The notes under the pieces: generated by a model
Told to the model about the DNA's origin: nothing
Seen by the model: only the letters and a program-made list of their open reading frames with translations
Databases searched by the model: none
Origin: Asticcacaulis sp. YBE204
GTDB taxonomy: Bacteria > Pseudomonadota > Alphaproteobacteria > Caulobacterales > Caulobacteraceae
DNA length: 64,000 nucleotides
Reading direction: 5' to 3'
Assembly: GCF_000495855.1 (NCBI RefSeq)
Contig: NZ_AWGF01000009.1
Span: 186,001-250,000 of the forward strand
In this document: positions 8,193-16,365 of the stretch, in pieces
How positions within the stretch are numbered: the first letter of the stretch is position 1
Layout: each line of letters begins with the position of its first letter
Made by a program: the position numbers and the translations under genes

Positions 8193-8873
8193 ATGCTGCT
8201 GCACCTGCCCGAAGTCCTGACCGCTGCCGAGGTGGCCGAAATCCGTGCTGAGCTTGAGCAGGCGCGCTGGGCCGATGGCGCGCTCAGCGCCGGGCCGATG
8301 GCGCAGAAGGTCAAGCAGAATCGACAACTACCCGCCGATGCGCCCGAAGCGCGCATACTGGGCGACCGCATCGAAGCGGCGCTGCGTCGTCATCCGCTGT
8401 TTGTGTCGGCAGCCCTGCCGCGCGTGGTGATCACGCCGCGCTTCAATGCCTATCAGGGCGGCGGCCATTACGGCAACCACGTCGATACCGCCATTCATAG
8501 CGATCCGTTCAAGGGCCTGACCGCCCGCACCGATGTCTCGACGACGGTGTTTCTCAACGCTCCCGAAGACTATGAAGGTGGCGAACTGATCATCGAGGAC
8601 ACCTACGGCGCGCACGAGGTCAAACTGGCCGCCGGGGATGCGATCCTCTATCCGTCCACCTCGTTGCATCGCGTCGAGCCGGTGACCGAGGGTATTCGTC
8701 TGGCCTCGTTTTTGTGGACGCAAAGCATGGTGAAGGACGGCGAGCGCCGCCGGATGCTGTTCGAACTCGACATGACCATATTGCGCCTGCGCGGACAGAT
8801 CGGCGATACCGAAGAGGTCGTCGGCTTGACGGCACATTATCATAATCTTCTGCGTCAGTGGGCCGACCTATGA
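8193..8873 (+). CDS. piuC: PKHD-type Fe(II)/2-oxoglutarate hydroxylase PiuC
   Basis: 226 residues, typical of PiuC/YbiX. An iron- and 2-oxoglutarate-dependent dioxygenase core carries the metal ligands in HVDTAIHSD (His and Asp) and the distal His in STSLHRVEPVTEG, whose following Arg (GIRLASFLW) binds 2-oxoglutarate. Other family marks are RFNAYQGGGHYGNH and YEGGELIIED. In many bacteria piuC is paired with a Fiu/PiuA receptor; the hydroxylated substrate is unknown. The stop codon overlaps the start of the next gene (ATGA). It is most likely cytoplasmic. Confidence 0.92.
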   Translation: MLLHLPEVLTAAEVAEIRAELEQARWADGALSAGPMAQKVKQNRQLPADAPEARILGDRIEAALRRHPLFVSAALPRVVITPRFNAYQGGGHYGNHVDTAIHSDPFKGLTARTDVSTTVFLNAPEDYEGGELIIEDTYGAHEVKLAAGDAILYPSTSLHRVEPVTEGIRLASFLWTQSMVKDGERRRMLFELDMTILRLRGQIGDTEEVVGLTAHYHNLLRQWADL

Positions 8874-9961
8874 TCAAGCCACCGCTCACGGCCATTCCGT
8901 CGGATATCGTCTCGGTCAACGACTACGCGCCCTATGCCAGGGAGCGCCTCAGCCCGATGGCATGGGAATATCTCGATTCCGGCGCGGGCGACGAATGGAC
9001 GATGATGGACAATGTCGCCGCCTTCAAGGACATACGCCTGAAAGGTCGCGTGCTGGGGGAGGTCGGTGGCGGCCATACGCGGCTGAACCTGTTCGGTCAG
9101 ACCTACGAGCATCCGATTTTTCTGGCACCGGTCGCCTATCAGAAGCTGTTCCATGCCGGCGGCGAACTGGCCACGGCGCTGGGCGCGGCGGTGACGCAGA
9201 CGCTTATGGTGCTCTCGACCCTGTCTACCACCACGCTCGAAGAGGTCGCGGCGGCGCAGACCGCGCAACTATGGTTCCAGCTTTATCTTCAGCGTGATCG
9301 CGCCGTGTCGCTTGACCTGATCCGCCGGGCCGAACGCGAAGGCTACCGCGCATTGGTCGTGACGGTCGATGCCCCTTTGGCCGGGGTGCGTAACCGTGAG
9401 CAAAGGGCGGGGTTCACTTTGCCCGCGCCGTTATCACCGGTGAATCTGCCCGGCACGCCGCCGGTCCCACAGGTGGGCGCCGGTGAGAGCCTTATTTTCG
9501 ACAGCCTGATGCCCGCCGCGCCGACCTGGAAAGACATCGAATGGGTGCTGAAAGAGGCGCGGGTTCCCGTGCTGATCAAAGGCATTCTCGCCCCCGAAGA
9601 CGCCGAACACGCCCGTGCTCTGGGGGCCGCAGGGATCGTCGTGTCGAACCACGGGGGACGGGTGCTGGATACCGTTCCGGCCAGCCTCGACGCCTTGCCG
9701 CGCATAGCGGAAATCATTCAGGGCCGCATCCCGATCCTGCTCGATGGCGGTGTGCGGCGCGGGTCCGACGTATTCAAGGCCATAGCGCTGGGGGCGACCG
9801 CCGTCATGGTCGGGCGGCCCTATGTGCAGGCGCTGGCCACCGCCGGTGCCTTGGGGGTCGCGCACGCCCTGCGCACCCTGCGCGAGGAGCTTGAGATCGT
9901 CATGGCCCTGTCTGGGGCGAAGACGTTGGCCGATATCGGCCCGGACCACCTTTTTCTCTGA
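8870..9961 (+). CDS. FMN-dependent alpha-hydroxy-acid oxidase/dehydrogenase (LldD/lactate oxidase family)
   Basis: 363 residues. The ATG at 8870 overlaps the piuC stop; an upstream in-frame GTG at 8858 is less likely. A TIM-barrel FMN enzyme: the N-terminal YLDSGAGDEWTM segment carries the Tyr near the flavin, VLIKGIL the conserved Lys, SNHGGR the catalytic His and substrate-binding Arg, and LLDGGVRRG plus MVGRPY bind the FMN phosphate. The family oxidises L-2-hydroxy acids such as lactate, glycolate or mandelate to 2-oxo acids. Translational coupling to piuC places it in siderophore or 2-oxoacid chemistry. The substrate cannot be read from sequence. Confidence 0.88.
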   Translation: MIKPPLTAIPSDIVSVNDYAPYARERLSPMAWEYLDSGAGDEWTMMDNVAAFKDIRLKGRVLGEVGGGHTRLNLFGQTYEHPIFLAPVAYQKLFHAGGELATALGAAVTQTLMVLSTLSTTTLEEVAAAQTAQLWFQLYLQRDRAVSLDLIRRAEREGYRALVVTVDAPLAGVRNREQRAGFTLPAPLSPVNLPGTPPVPQVGAGESLIFDSLMPAAPTWKDIEWVLKEARVPVLIKGILAPEDAEHARALGAAGIVVSNHGGRVLDTVPASLDALPRIAEIIQGRIPILLDGGVRRGSDVFKAIALGATAVMVGRPYVQALATAGALGVAHALRTLREELEIVMALSGAKTLADIGPDHLFL

Positions 9962-10032
9962 CGTTCGCGCAGGATTCGGCACGCGGACGGCGTAATTATG
10001 GATATGTCGGCTTGCCATTACAGAATGGGGTT

Positions 10033-10051
10033 GATAATGAGAATGATTATT
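10033..10051. promoter_or_regulatory. Fur box in front of the PepSY-DUF2271-apbE operon
   Basis: GATAATGAGAATGATTATT matches the classical 19-base Fur consensus GATAATGATAATCATTATC at 16 of 19 positions. It lies 35 bases before the start of the PepSY gene, where bound Fur would cover the promoter. This marks the operon 10086-13576 as iron-repressed. Confidence 0.75.
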
Positions 10052-10085
10052 AGCAATCCGTATTTCCAAGCCCGATAAGGCCCTG

Positions 10086-10706
10086 ATGTCCGTTTCCTTC
10101 AAACCCAGCCCGTCCTTCTGGCGCAATCAGTTGCGGCAGTGGCACTGGATTTCCTCCGCCCTCTGTCTGGTGGGGATGATCCTGTTTTCGGTGACGGGTT
10201 TCACGCTCAACCACGCAGCGCAGATCGAGGCGAAACCGCAAGTCACCTCGTGGGAAAAAGACCTGACGGACGGTACCATCGCACTATTGCCCAAGGCCGA
10301 GGACAAGGTTGCCGTGCCTGCCGATCTGGCCGCCGCGATCAAGGCCGATACGGGTATCGATGTGGCGAAAGTCGCGCCGGAAGTGTCGGACTCCGAAATC
10401 TATTTCGCCCTGCCGGGGCCGGGCTTCGACGAGTGGCTGAATATCGAGCGCGATACGGGCTACGTCACCTATGAAAAGAGCCATCGCGGCGTCATTGCGG
10501 TCCTTAACGATCTGCATAAGGGCCGCAACGCCGGACCGGCGTGGGGCTGGTTCATCGACATCATCGCCATCGCCTCGGTCATCTTCTGCCTGACCGGATT
10601 GGGCCTGCTGTGGATCTATGCGCGCGGTCGCAGGATCACCTGGCCGTTGATCGGCCTCGGCACCATCGTGCCGTTCATCCTGTTTCTTCTGTTTATCCAT
10701 TCGTAA
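10086..10706 (+). CDS. PepSY-associated membrane protein (electron transfer / siderophore reduction)
   Basis: 206 residues. Three membrane helices: residues about 20-42 (WISSALCLVGMILFSVTGF), 153-178 and 185-205. Between the first two is a periplasmic loop of about 110 residues with a PepSY-like fold (KADTGIDVAKVAPEVSDSE, then VTYEKSHRG). His residues near the helix ends (LRQWHW, LNHA, DLHKGR) may bind haem, as in PepSY_TM proteins. Such proteins serve in siderophore-linked ferric reductases. First gene of a four-gene operon behind the Fur box. Confidence 0.85.
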   Translation: MSVSFKPSPSFWRNQLRQWHWISSALCLVGMILFSVTGFTLNHAAQIEAKPQVTSWEKDLTDGTIALLPKAEDKVAVPADLAAAIKADTGIDVAKVAPEVSDSEIYFALPGPGFDEWLNIERDTGYVTYEKSHRGVIAVLNDLHKGRNAGPAWGWFIDIIAIASVIFCLTGLGLLWIYARGRRITWPLIGLGTIVPFILFLLFIHS

Positions 10707-10716
10707 GGACACGACT

Positions 10717-11226
10717 ATGTTTGCGAAATCTGCTGTTTGGGCGACCGTTCTTGGGGCTGGCGCTGTAGGCGCCGCTCAGGCCGGAACCGTTACCGTTGAG
10801 GTCGAGGTGCCGCGCCTTGGCGTTGCCGAATACCATAAGCCCTATGTCGCGGGCTGGATCGAAGACGCCGCCGGTGCGCACAAGTCGAACCTGTTCGTTT
10901 GGTATCAGATCGGCAAGGGCGACAAGTGGCTGAAAGACATCCGCACCTGGTGGCGCAAGTCGGGCCGTGACCTGACCTTGCCGATCGACGGCCTGACCTC
11001 GGCGACCAAGGCCCCGGGCCGCCAGACGGTGAAGCTCGACTCGAATTCCCCGGCCTTCAAGGGCCTCGCCGCCGGTGACTACGTGCTGAACGTCGAGGCC
11101 TCGCGCGAAGGCGGCGGCCGCGAAGTCGTCAAGGTACCGATCAAATGGGACGGCAAGAAGGCTTCGGCGGCGTCGGCCAAGGGCACGGCGGAACTCGGCG
11201 AAGTCAAGTTCGCCTATAAGCCTTAA
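10717..11226 (+). CDS. DUF2271 periplasmic protein with a likely covalent FMN site
   Basis: 169 residues. A signal peptide ends near AAQA (residue 22). The mature part is an all-beta DUF2271 domain with the typical WYQIGKGDKWLKDIRTWWRK stretch. Residues 91-97 read DGLTSAT, which fits the Dxx(S/T)xAT pattern at which ApbE transferases attach FMN to the final Thr (here Thr97), as in NqrC and RnfG (SGAT). The apbE gene follows after 35 bases. I infer an extracytoplasmic flavin electron carrier that takes electrons from the PepSY/flavodoxin-reductase system. Confidence 0.8.
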   Translation: MFAKSAVWATVLGAGAVGAAQAGTVTVEVEVPRLGVAEYHKPYVAGWIEDAAGAHKSNLFVWYQIGKGDKWLKDIRTWWRKSGRDLTLPIDGLTSATKAPGRQTVKLDSNSPAFKGLAAGDYVLNVEASREGGGREVVKVPIKWDGKKASAASAKGTAELGEVKFAYKP

Positions 11227-11230
11227 GATT

Positions 11231-11256
11231 AATACCTCCCCGTAAACAGGGAGGGA
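11231..11256. repeat. Short palindromic repeat between DUF2271 and apbE
   Basis: TACCTCCC...GGGAGG-type hairpin, a solo end of the longer repeat type seen at 46653 and 58584. Its right arm GGGAGGG also serves as the ribosome-binding site of apbE, so folding could lower apbE translation. Confidence 0.6.
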
Positions 11257-11261
11257 TGTAA

Positions 11262-12263
11262 GTGATAATGACCCCAACCCTGCACAGCCCCGCGCCGGAC
11301 AATCGCGTCCTCGTTCCCGACCTGCACCGCAGGCCGGAGGACGCGGCGGGCTGCGCGCGGTATGTGCTGTCGGGCAAGGCCTTCGCGACGACGTGGCAGG
11401 TGGTATTTCATGCCGACCGGGCTATCGATATCGACGCGTTACAGGCAACCGCTCAGGCCTATCTCGACCGCATCGACGCCCAGATGTCGCCGTATCGCGC
11501 CGATTCCGACCTGACGCGCTTCAATAGCGCGCCAGACAGCGCCTACGTGCCCTTGCCGCCGATGCTGCTTCAGGTCATTCGTCAGGCGCTCAACATCGCC
11601 CGCATGACCGACGGGGCCTACGATCCGGCTCTGCTGGAGGCCGTCGAGGCGTGGGGGTTCGGCGCCAAGACCGTCGCGCCGGGCGTCCTGTCGCCGGTCG
11701 CCGTACAAAGCCTGAAACGTCGCGCCGACTGGCGTGCGCTCGACTGGGCGGCGCACGGCCTTATCAAGCCCGCCGGTCTGAGGCTCGACCTGTGCGGCAT
11801 CGCCAAAGGCTATGCGGTTGACGGCCTGACGCAGATTTTGCGCACGACGCCGGGCATCCGTTCGGCGCTGGTCGAGATCGGCGGCGAACTCAAAGGGTTC
11901 GGGGTGCGCGACGACGGTTTGCCCTACTGGGTCGAGGTCGAAGGCGCCAACCAACGCACTGTCATCGCGCTATGCGATCTGGCCGTGGCGACGTCCGGCG
12001 ATTCCAGACGGTTCTTTATCCACGACGGTGAAATCCTGTCGCATACCATCGATGCCGCGACCGCCGCGCCGACGCGGTCGGGCGTCAGCTCGGTCACGGT
12101 GTTCGACGCCGCCTGCTGGCGCGCCGACGCGCTGGCCACGGCTTTGATGGTGATGGGCGAGGACACAGCCATGGCGTTTTGCGCGGCCCATGATATTCCC
12201 TGCCTGATGCGGATGCAGGCGGGCCACGAACGCCTGAGCCCGGCGCTGGAGGCCTGGTTGTGA
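11262..12263 (+). CDS. apbE: FAD:protein FMN transferase
   Basis: 333 residues. ApbE moves FMN from FAD to a Ser or Thr of an extracytoplasmic protein. Visible marks: SPYRADSDLTRFN, the segment DGAYDPALLEAVEAWGFG, the metal/FAD-binding GIAKGYAVDGL, IGGELKGFG, and SGDSRRFF followed by HTID. The GTG start at 11262 sits 6 bases after GGGAGGG; an ATG at 11268 is the alternative. Most ApbE proteins are exported, but I see no clear signal peptide here, so location is open. The obvious target is the preceding DUF2271 protein. It overlaps the next gene by a few bases. Confidence 0.92.
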   Translation: MIMTPTLHSPAPDNRVLVPDLHRRPEDAAGCARYVLSGKAFATTWQVVFHADRAIDIDALQATAQAYLDRIDAQMSPYRADSDLTRFNSAPDSAYVPLPPMLLQVIRQALNIARMTDGAYDPALLEAVEAWGFGAKTVAPGVLSPVAVQSLKRRADWRALDWAAHGLIKPAGLRLDLCGIAKGYAVDGLTQILRTTPGIRSALVEIGGELKGFGVRDDGLPYWVEVEGANQRTVIALCDLAVATSGDSRRFFIHDGEILSHTIDAATAAPTRSGVSSVTVFDAACWRADALATALMVMGEDTAMAFCAAHDIPCLMRMQAGHERLSPALEAWL

Positions 12264-13576
12264 TCGAACTGGTCAATACTGATACGCTGCGTCTGAGCCT
12301 CGCCGCCGGGGCCGGTGTTCTGTGGCTGTTCATGAGCGCCGCGATCCTGTGGCCGCGCGGGCGCAAAAGTAGCGCCGAGATCGTCGATGCCTTGATCCTG
12401 TCGGCGTCGCAATCCGGTCAGGCCGAGGAACTGGCGCGTCACACGCAAAAGACTCTGGCGGCGGGCGGCCTGACGACGCGCTATGCCTCGATCGGCGCAG
12501 TCGATGCGGCGGACCTGCAAAACACCAAGCTCATCCTGTGCGTGGCCTCGACCACCGGCGTCGGCGACGCACCGGACGATGGCCGCATGTTCGAAAAGAC
12601 TCTGATGGCGACCAAACCCGACCTGTCCGCGCAAAGCTTCGCCATCCTCGCCTTAGGCGACCGGTCTTACGAGGATTTCTGCGCCTTCGGACATCGGATC
12701 GATGACTGGCTGAAAGCGTGCGGCGCGACGGCGAAAAAACCGGTACTGGAGGTTGACGACCTAGACGCCGCGGCGCTGAAAACGTGGGAAAACTACCTCG
12801 CTGAATGGGGCGGCAGCCATGTCGAGGAAAGCAATCCGTTCGCGCCGTGGACTCTGACCGCGCGGGCGCGACTCAATCCCGACAGTCCCGCTGCGGGCCT
12901 TTTCCGCGTCGATTTCACCGTGCCGGACGGCGTGGCGTGGCAAGCGGGTGACCTCACCGAAATCCTGACGCCGGACGGCCATCGCCGCGACTATTCCATC
13001 GCCACATTGCCCGAAGAGGGCCGGTTGAGCCTGTTCGTGCGCGAGGTGATCAAGGATGACGGGTCGCGCGGCGTGGGTTCGGGTCTGCTGACTCACGCGC
13101 TCAATGCCGACGACACCGTGCCGCTGCGGCTCAAGTCGCACAAGGGGTTTCATGCACCGGCGGGTAAAGGTCCGGTCCTGCTGATCGCCGCCGGATCGGG
13201 GCTGGCCGGGCTCAGGCCGCATCTGATCGCGCTGGCCGCCCAAGGCCGTCCGTGTTGGCTGGTCTATGGCGAGCGGCATCCGGTCCATGACGGGGCGCTT
13301 AGCCGCGACATGCAGGCGTGGCAAGGGCAGGGGAGGTTAAAGCGCCTCGACCTGGCCTTTTCGCGGCCCAATGATGGCGCAAAGCAATATGTGCAGGACC
13401 TGCTGAGCCAACGCGCTGCCGCAGTGCGCGACTATCTGAGCGTTGACGGGGCGGTGATGGTCTGCGGCGGGCTCGATATGGGCCGCGCGGTCGAAGCGAC
13501 CTTGCGAGACATCATGGGCGAGGGCTGGCTCGACGCCGCCCTGACATCTGGCCATTACCGCCGGGACCTGTATTAA
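12260..13576 (+). CDS. Membrane-anchored flavodoxin/ferredoxin-reductase protein (CysJ-like)
   Basis: 438 residues, GTG start overlapping the apbE stop. One N-terminal membrane helix (about residues 10-30). A flavodoxin domain (residues about 42-175; SASQSGQAEELA for the FMN phosphate, STTGVGDAPDD, LALGDRSYEDFC) is followed by a FAD/NAD(P)H reductase domain (RDYSIATLPEEG for FAD, LIAAGSGLAGLRPHL for NADPH ribose phosphate, VYGERHP, VCGGLDMGRAVE). It resembles the flavin part of sulfite reductase, but no haem subunit is nearby. As last gene of the Fur-boxed operon it probably passes NADPH electrons through the membrane partner to the periplasmic flavin protein. Confidence 0.87.
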   Translation: MIELVNTDTLRLSLAAGAGVLWLFMSAAILWPRGRKSSAEIVDALILSASQSGQAEELARHTQKTLAAGGLTTRYASIGAVDAADLQNTKLILCVASTTGVGDAPDDGRMFEKTLMATKPDLSAQSFAILALGDRSYEDFCAFGHRIDDWLKACGATAKKPVLEVDDLDAAALKTWENYLAEWGGSHVEESNPFAPWTLTARARLNPDSPAAGLFRVDFTVPDGVAWQAGDLTEILTPDGHRRDYSIATLPEEGRLSLFVREVIKDDGSRGVGSGLLTHALNADDTVPLRLKSHKGFHAPAGKGPVLLIAAGSGLAGLRPHLIALAAQGRPCWLVYGERHPVHDGALSRDMQAWQGQGRLKRLDLAFSRPNDGAKQYVQDLLSQRAAAVRDYLSVDGAVMVCGGLDMGRAVEATLRDIMGEGWLDAALTSGHYRRDLY

Positions 13577-13579
13577 ACT

Positions 13580-14026
13580 CTAGGCTCCCGACTTGCTGGC
13601 GCGTTTGATGACGCCGGAGAAGGTCATCACCATACGGTCGCCGACCTTGATCTGGCCGCGGCCGAAAATCGTCGATTGTCCGGCGCGAGTGATTTCACCC
13701 GTGGCGATCACGACGTCGCCCAGATTGCCGGGGCTGAGAAAGTGCGCATCCAGTTGCATGGTTACGCCGCCCGACGTTTTGAAGGTTTCCACGGCAAAGA
13801 CGTAGAGCGCCGTATCGGCCAGCGACAGCAGGCAGCCGCCGTGCATGATGCCGCCGCCGTTCAGGTGACGCTGCTCGACCTTGAGCGCGACCTGCATCTT
13901 CCCGTCGACGTCGGGCAGGTAATAAAACGGGCCGATGAGGTTGACATAGTCGTCATGAAAGGGCGAAAGAAACCAACCCTTGAATTCGCCGTCCTCGACC
14001 TGAACGGGTTGCAGTTGATCGGCCAT
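13580..14026 (-). CDS. Hotdog-fold acyl-CoA thioesterase (PaaI family)
   Basis: 148 residues, one 4HBT/hotdog domain. The helix segment HLNGGGIMHGGCLLSLADTAL carries the usual HGG and Asp-containing helix, and the second half (GGVTMQLDAHFLSPGNLGDVVIATGEI) is the long beta hairpin. It probably hydrolyses an acyl-CoA. It is convergent with the flavodoxin-reductase gene and divergent from the DUF3253 gene, 37 bases away. The physiological substrate is unknown. Confidence 0.85.
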   Translation of the reverse strand: MADQLQPVQVEDGEFKGWFLSPFHDDYVNLIGPFYYLPDVDGKMQVALKVEQRHLNGGGIMHGGCLLSLADTALYVFAVETFKTSGGVTMQLDAHFLSPGNLGDVVIATGEITRAGQSTIFGRGQIKVGDRMVMTFSGVIKRASKSGA

Positions 14027-14063
14027 AGTCCATCCTTACACAAACACAGTTGCAGGCTCAAAC

Positions 14064-14315
14064 ATGTCGAACCCGGTAGAAGAGCTCATTGTCGAACTCC
14101 TGACTGATCTCAAAAGTAACGACACCCTGAGCCCCAATCAAGTCGCCAAGACGATTAATGAGGAAAACTGGCGCCGCCAGTTGCCGCAGGTCCGCGCCGC
14201 CATACAGAAGCTGGTCGATGAAGGCAAGATCGAGGTCCTGCGTAAAGGCAAGGTCGTCGATTTCGAAGGCATCAAAGGTATTTACAGACTGCGCCTCGCT
14301 CGGACGGGGCAATAG
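14064..14315 (+). CDS. DUF3253 winged-helix-like small protein
   Basis: 83 residues. The pattern LSPNQVAKTINEENWRR, then AIQKLVDEGKIEVLRKGK and GIYRLRL matches DUF3253, a small winged-helix-like domain of unknown role. The recognition-helix character suggests nucleic acid binding, but that is inference. It stands alone between the thioesterase and the Mla operon. Confidence 0.75.
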   Translation: MSNPVEELIVELLTDLKSNDTLSPNQVAKTINEENWRRQLPQVRAAIQKLVDEGKIEVLRKGKVVDFEGIKGIYRLRLARTGQ

Positions 14316-14409
14316 TCAGAAACACCTATTGTCCGCTTATACGGCCCGCTTTATGCAGAACAGTGTATTTTAATAGCTGTTTCAGTGTTTAGTGATTACA
14401 TACGCCTTG

Positions 14410-15543
14410 ATGTCGAAAGCCGATTTTACAGTTCAGACCGCTTCGGGAGAGGGGAATCCCGTCGTCAGCCTCAAGGGTGACTGGACGGCGGTGAGCCTGC
14501 GCGACGCCGGTGAGCGTCTGACGGCGGCCCTCAAAGGCAAGACGAATATCCGCATCGACAGCGCCGAACTGAAAGCCTTCGATACCGCCGGGGCCTATGC
14601 GGTGCGCTCGGCGGTGGGCGACAATTGCGACGACGACCTGTTCACCGAACACGACAGCCATCAGCGCGTCTATGCGCTGGTCTGCGACCTTCAGCCCAAG
14701 GTTGCCGAGGCTCAGGCCAAGACCGCGCGCAACGCCTTTTCGCCGATCGTCAATGCCCTGGCGGCCGTCGGCCACAGCACCGCCGAATTGCTGGCCGATC
14801 TGCGTAATCTCAATATCTTCATTGGGCAGCTGGTGACGGTCAGTTTCCTGTCGTTTGTCACGCCGGGCCGCATCCGCTGGACGCCGCTGGTCGCGCAAAT
14901 GCAGCAGGCCGGCCTTGGGGCGCTGCCGGTCGTCTGCGTCACCAATTTCTTCGTCGGCGCGGTCGTGGCCTTCCTCGGTATCCTGCAATTGCAGGCCTTC
15001 GGGGCCTCGGTCTTTGCGGTGGAGCTGATCGGCATTTCGGTGCTGCGCGAATTCGGGCCGGTGATTGCCGCCGTGCTGATGGCGGGGCGTTCGGCCTCTA
15101 GCTTTACCGCTGAAATCGGCGCCATGAAGATGAATCAGGAAATCGACGCCATGCGCGTCATGGGCATCAATCCCTTCGACGCCCTGATCTTCCCGCGTCT
15201 GGCGGCGCTGATCCTGACCGTGCCGCTGGTCTCGTTCGTCGGTTCGATGGCCGGCCTGTTCGGCGGCCTGATCGTCGTCTGGGGGACGCTGGGCTATGGC
15301 CCCAACTTCTTCCTCGGCCGCATGAGCGAGTACGTACCCTTCGTCAATTACTTCGTCGGTTTCATCAAGACGCCGTTGTTCGCCATTGCCATTACGGTCA
15401 TCGGCTGCCGTCTGGGCATGATCGTGACGTCGGATGTGATCTCGCTCGGCAAACAGGTGACCCGCGCGGTGGTTCAGGCGATCTTTACCATCATCCTGAT
15501 CGACGCGGCGATCGCCATGATGTTCAACGGGTTCAACTTCTGA
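14410..15543 (+). CDS. mlaE: MlaE-type lipid ABC transporter permease with N-terminal STAS-like domain
   Basis: About 377 residues from the ATG at 14410 (a GTG at 14392 is also in frame; neither has a strong ribosome-binding site). Residues about 10-110 look like a STAS domain (VVSLKGDWTAVSLRDAG, IDSAELKAFDTAGAYAV). The rest is the MlaE permease with five or six membrane helices and the conserved ISVLREFGPVIAAVLMAGRSASSFTAEIG and EIDAMRVMGINPFDALIFPR. It moves phospholipid or another lipid between inner and outer membrane. First gene of mlaE-mlaF-mlaD-lipoprotein. Confidence 0.92.
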   Translation: MSKADFTVQTASGEGNPVVSLKGDWTAVSLRDAGERLTAALKGKTNIRIDSAELKAFDTAGAYAVRSAVGDNCDDDLFTEHDSHQRVYALVCDLQPKVAEAQAKTARNAFSPIVNALAAVGHSTAELLADLRNLNIFIGQLVTVSFLSFVTPGRIRWTPLVAQMQQAGLGALPVVCVTNFFVGAVVAFLGILQLQAFGASVFAVELIGISVLREFGPVIAAVLMAGRSASSFTAEIGAMKMNQEIDAMRVMGINPFDALIFPRLAALILTVPLVSFVGSMAGLFGGLIVVWGTLGYGPNFFLGRMSEYVPFVNYFVGFIKTPLFAIAITVIGCRLGMIVTSDVISLGKQVTRAVVQAIFTIILIDAAIAMMFNGFNF

Positions 15544-16364
15544 TGGCCCATATGGACGATCCCGATATCGAAGCGACCGAAGCGGCACAGGCGGAAGCCG
15601 GACGCGCGGTGCATCCCATCGTCATCGAAGGCCTGCGCAATCAGTTCGGCAGCACCGTGGTGCATGAGGGTCTGGACCTGACGGTCGAACGCGGCAAGGT
15701 GCTGGGCGTCGTCGGCGGCTCCGGCACCGGCAAGACCGTGCTGCTCAACTCGATCCTCGGGCTGCAACGCCCGACCGGCGGCAGCATCCACCTGTTCGGG
15801 CAGGACATCACGAAACTCAGCGAGAAGAAGATGCGCGCCATGCAGTCGCGCTTCGGTGTGCTGTTTCAAAGCGGCGCCCTGTTTTCGGCCCTGAGCGTGG
15901 TGGAAAACATCTGTGTGCCGCTGACCGAATATGCGCGGCTCAAACCGGCCATGGCGCGGGAAATCGGCTTGCTCAAGATGGCATTGGTCGGTCTGCCGCT
16001 CGATGCGGCGGACAAACGGCCGTCGGAGCTGTCGGGGGGCATGATCAAGCGCACGGCGCTGGCCCGCGCGCTGGTGCTCGACCCGGAGCTTCTGTTTCTC
16101 GACGAACCGACCGCCGGTCTGGACCCCATTGGCGCGGCGGCCTTCGACAACCTGATCCGCGAACTGTCGGACAGCCTCAATCTGACGGTGTTCATGATTA
16201 CCCACGACCTCGACAGCCTCTATGCGATCTGTGACGAGGTGGCAGTACTGGCCGACCGGCAGGTGGTCGAAAAGGCCCCGCCGAAAGTGCTGGAAAAATC
16301 CGAACACCCGTGGATTCATGAATATTTCCACGGCCCGCGCGGCCGCGTGAGCAAAGGAGAATAG
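15543..16364 (+). CDS. mlaF: MlaF-type ABC transporter ATPase
   Basis: 273 residues. Walker A GGSGTGKT, Q-loop (LFQSGALFSAL, typical of MlaF), signature LSGGMIKRTALARAL, Walker B LLFLDEP and switch His in MITHDLD. The start codon overlaps the permease stop (TGATG). It drives the MlaE/MlaD lipid transporter. Confidence 0.94.
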   Translation: MAHMDDPDIEATEAAQAEAGRAVHPIVIEGLRNQFGSTVVHEGLDLTVERGKVLGVVGGSGTGKTVLLNSILGLQRPTGGSIHLFGQDITKLSEKKMRAMQSRFGVLFQSGALFSALSVVENICVPLTEYARLKPAMAREIGLLKMALVGLPLDAADKRPSELSGGMIKRTALARALVLDPELLFLDEPTAGLDPIGAAAFDNLIRELSDSLNLTVFMITHDLDSLYAICDEVAVLADRQVVEKAPPKVLEKSEHPWIHEYFHGPRGRVSKGE

Positions 16365-16365
16365 C

